Part shown: positions 18,701 through 20,118 of the stretch, one piece after another
How positions within the stretch are numbered: the first letter of the stretch is position 1
How the letters are laid out: every line of letters begins with the position of its first letter
Assembly (NCBI GenBank): GCA_030267965.1
Contig: BRYA01000934.1
Location: forward strand, 1 to 20,118
From: Triparma columacea
Lineage: Eukaryota; Sar; Bolidophyceae; Parmales; Triparmaceae
Reading direction: 5' to 3'
DNA length: 20,118 bases
Program-made: the position numbers and the translations under genes
Notes under the pieces: model-generated
The model's database searches: none
What the model saw: the letters and a program-made list of their open reading frames with translations, nothing else
What the model was told of the DNA's origin: nothing

Positions 18701-19807
18701 TTAATCTACTTTTGCGCCCTCCTTAAACCCCGCAAAATCAATTACCATTCTGCGGTCCGCGCCGGGATCGTTACTTCCAAAGCTTTTGTAGCAGTCAGAG
18801 GCCTTGCCAATAACGACGTCCGACTCATTTTTAAAGCTGTACACTTTTTGACAGTCCACTTGCCCACCTATGGTAGGATTATCCGCAATCGCCCAGACCG
18901 ACAGGGCGCTCATACCTTTGATCGCCTTCACCTTGTCGAGCGTGAGTTTGTCTAGGGGATTTTCGATGTTGTGTGGACTGTCTTTTTCGAGCATTTGATA
19001 CAGCGGAGAGTCTTCGTCGACAACGTGTGTGAAAGTCATAGGAGCGTAGCACCACACGCCTTGCGGGTCGATCTTCATTTCTTTAAAAACAATAGCCCCT
19101 TCCCCCTCGTCTGTTTTAATGCTCAGCCGCCACCAGGCTTTTACGTGCAAGTTCACCGTGGCCCTCCCGAACTTATGCGTTATACGGAACCGGACGACCG
19201 GTTTCCCGTTCCTTGGTGCAATCACGCACTTGTCAGCCAGGACCATCTCATGCTGCGGCGGCCTGAGCACACGCTGGCACACGAGCCCGAACACGATTGC
19301 CTGCACAATCAGCCCAACATACCCGCTGACAGACACCGACAAAACGCAGAGCGGCTTGTCCCGGACATCGTCTTCAGTCAGCAGGTGGTTCCCGATCAAA
19401 CCCCCCACTGCCAGGACCACGTAGTTGAGCAGCATCATTTCGTTTGGATCTGATTGATCTAGATCATGGCATTTCAGCGCGTATTTGTTCAGCAACCCAA
19501 AGAGAAGGCCGATGAACATGAGCATGAAGAATGGCCATATCAGCAATGCGCGCATATCCATAAACATTACCATGTAAAGGAACCGCGAGAAAAGCGGCTC
19601 CCGCTCCGATTGATTCACCAACTTCACCGGGTAGGGGGTGCGCATCCTCTCGAAGGGAGGCATGTCCGATGCGCGATCCCGAACTGCGGTTCCCGGTATG
19701 AACTGCGAAATAAGACACTCGAACCAGCTCATTATCGGTCGATGTTTACTCTTCTCCTTCGTAAAGGTGCCCTTAATCTGGGACGTCGCGGCGATTTTTA
19801 CCGCCAT
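18701..19807 (-). CDS. Inward-rectifier potassium channel-like (Kir) protein with non-canonical filter
   Basis: Single exon, 368 aa. The plan follows Kir channels: a cytosolic N-terminus with an amphipathic segment (FSRFLYMVMFMD), TM1 at about 86-107, a pore region at about 120-150, TM2 at about 153-177 ending in QRVLRPP, then the cytosolic immunoglobulin-like domain. That domain begins ADKCVIAPRNGKPVVRFRI and contains THVVDEDSPLYQML and a late YSFKNESDVVIG strand. Kir proteins form tetrameric K+ channels gated by ligands at the cytosolic domain. The signature TxGYG is absent: the pore segment reads AVGGLIGNH (133-141). It may therefore not select K+, may need a partner subunit, or may act only as a sensor. 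Start at 19807; a second ATG at residue 26 is possible. Confidence 0.75.
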   Translation of the reverse strand: MAVKIAATSQIKGTFTKEKSKHRPIMSWFECLISQFIPGTAVRDRASDMPPFERMRTPYPVKLVNQSEREPLFSRFLYMVMFMDMRALLIWPFFMLMFIGLLFGLLNKYALKCHDLDQSDPNEMMLLNYVVLAVGGLIGNHLLTEDDVRDKPLCVLSVSVSGYVGLIVQAIVFGLVCQRVLRPPQHEMVLADKCVIAPRNGKPVVRFRITHKFGRATVNLHVKAWWRLSIKTDEGEGAIVFKEMKIDPQGVWCYAPMTFTHVVDEDSPLYQMLEKDSPHNIENPLDKLTLDKVKAIKGMSALSVWAIADNPTIGGQVDCQKVYSFKNESDVVIGKASDCYKSFGSNDPGADRRMVIDFAGFKEGAKVD

Positions 19808-20118
19808 CCCTGGGGCGTTTGGCCACGGGGGGTATTAGGATTTTCCGATCTCAGAAGTTTGACCAAAAGGGAAAAATTCATAATGATACCCAGGTAAAAT
19901 AATGGCATTTTTGCTCTCCCTACTCTCACGTCCGACTTGGTCTCTGGATTTCTCTCCAGTGCAACTCTTCTCCACGCGCAGGCGTGGACGTTCTCTGCGC
20001 CAAAGTGCACTGGAATACCAACGGAGACTGCTTTTACCACGGAATGATTGATGTTGACATGAAGAAGTAATCTGTTGGATGTTTCATTACCAATCACACA
20101 GCGATGCATTTTAATTAT
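19808..20118 (-). promoter_or_regulatory. Upstream region of the Kir-like gene
   Basis: Holds the second copy of the 23-bp shared element (19923-19945, 116-138 bases before the ATG) and a nested inverted repeat at 19956-20013. A minus-strand open frame across 20109-19798 overlaps the Kir start in another frame; it shows no family resemblance and is not called. Confidence 0.45.
19956..20013. repeat. Nested inverted repeat
   Basis: The outer arms CCAGTGCA (19956-19963) and TGCACTGG (20006-20013) match perfectly, as do the inner arms CCACGC (19972-19977) and GCGTGG (19982-19987) with a 4-base loop. It could form a stem-loop or bind a dimeric protein; it lies just upstream of the shared 23-bp element. 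Confidence 0.5.

Noticed and set aside
19798..20109. 103-aa minus frame at the right edge
   Set aside because: No family resemblance, overlaps the Kir start in another frame and includes the inverted repeat and shared promoter element.

Overview
The window is nuclear DNA of a eukaryote. Genes are split by short GT-AG introns (73-162 bases where measured), several introns carry a CTAAC or TAACTAAC branch-point-like motif, and the products are eukaryotic (a TFIIF-alpha-like factor, trimethylguanosine synthase, an inward-rectifier-like channel). Very compact spacing, divergent and convergent gene pairs, and the mix of BspA-type leucine-rich repeats, DUF285 repeats and a NACHT protein suggest a unicellular marine alga, perhaps an ochrophyte stramenopile. 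That lineage guess is inference only.

Left part (1-4831), GC-rich with long polypyrimidine tracts: the start of a GNAT acetyltransferase gene on the minus strand that runs off the left edge, a divergent three-exon calcyphosin-like EF-hand gene (plus, 355 aa), and a convergent four-exon gene (minus, 575 aa) ending in a TFIIF-alpha-type winged helix.

Centre (5134-11933, minus): what look like several open frames join into one seven-exon gene. All reading phases agree and the predicted product is 1942 aa. In order it has an unrecognised N-terminus, low-complexity linker exons, a large domain of unknown type, a DUF285 repeat array, a NACHT-type STAND ATPase with Walker A and B, a second DUF285 array, and a C-terminal PADR1-like zinc module. 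This resembles an NLR-like sensor with repeat arrays on both sides of the ATPase and a DNA-repair-type tail. I know of no described protein with this arrangement, and it is the main discovery candidate.

Right part (12260-20118): a three-exon TGS1 gene with an N-terminal WW domain (minus) shares a short promoter holding three perfect TGACATGTCA palindromes with a divergent Nudix-like gene (plus). After about 960 bases without a convincing gene come a BspA-type LRR_5 protein with 17 repeats (plus), a nine-finger C2H2 protein whose DNA-contact residues vary strongly (minus), and a Kir-like channel lacking the canonical selectivity filter (minus). The last two genes share a 23-base upstream element with one mismatch.

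Three unrelated tandem-repeat recognition scaffolds (DUF285, LRR_5, C2H2) lie within about 13 kb. In each, the framework is nearly invariant and a few surface or contact positions vary. No tRNA, rRNA, CRISPR or intact transposon was seen.
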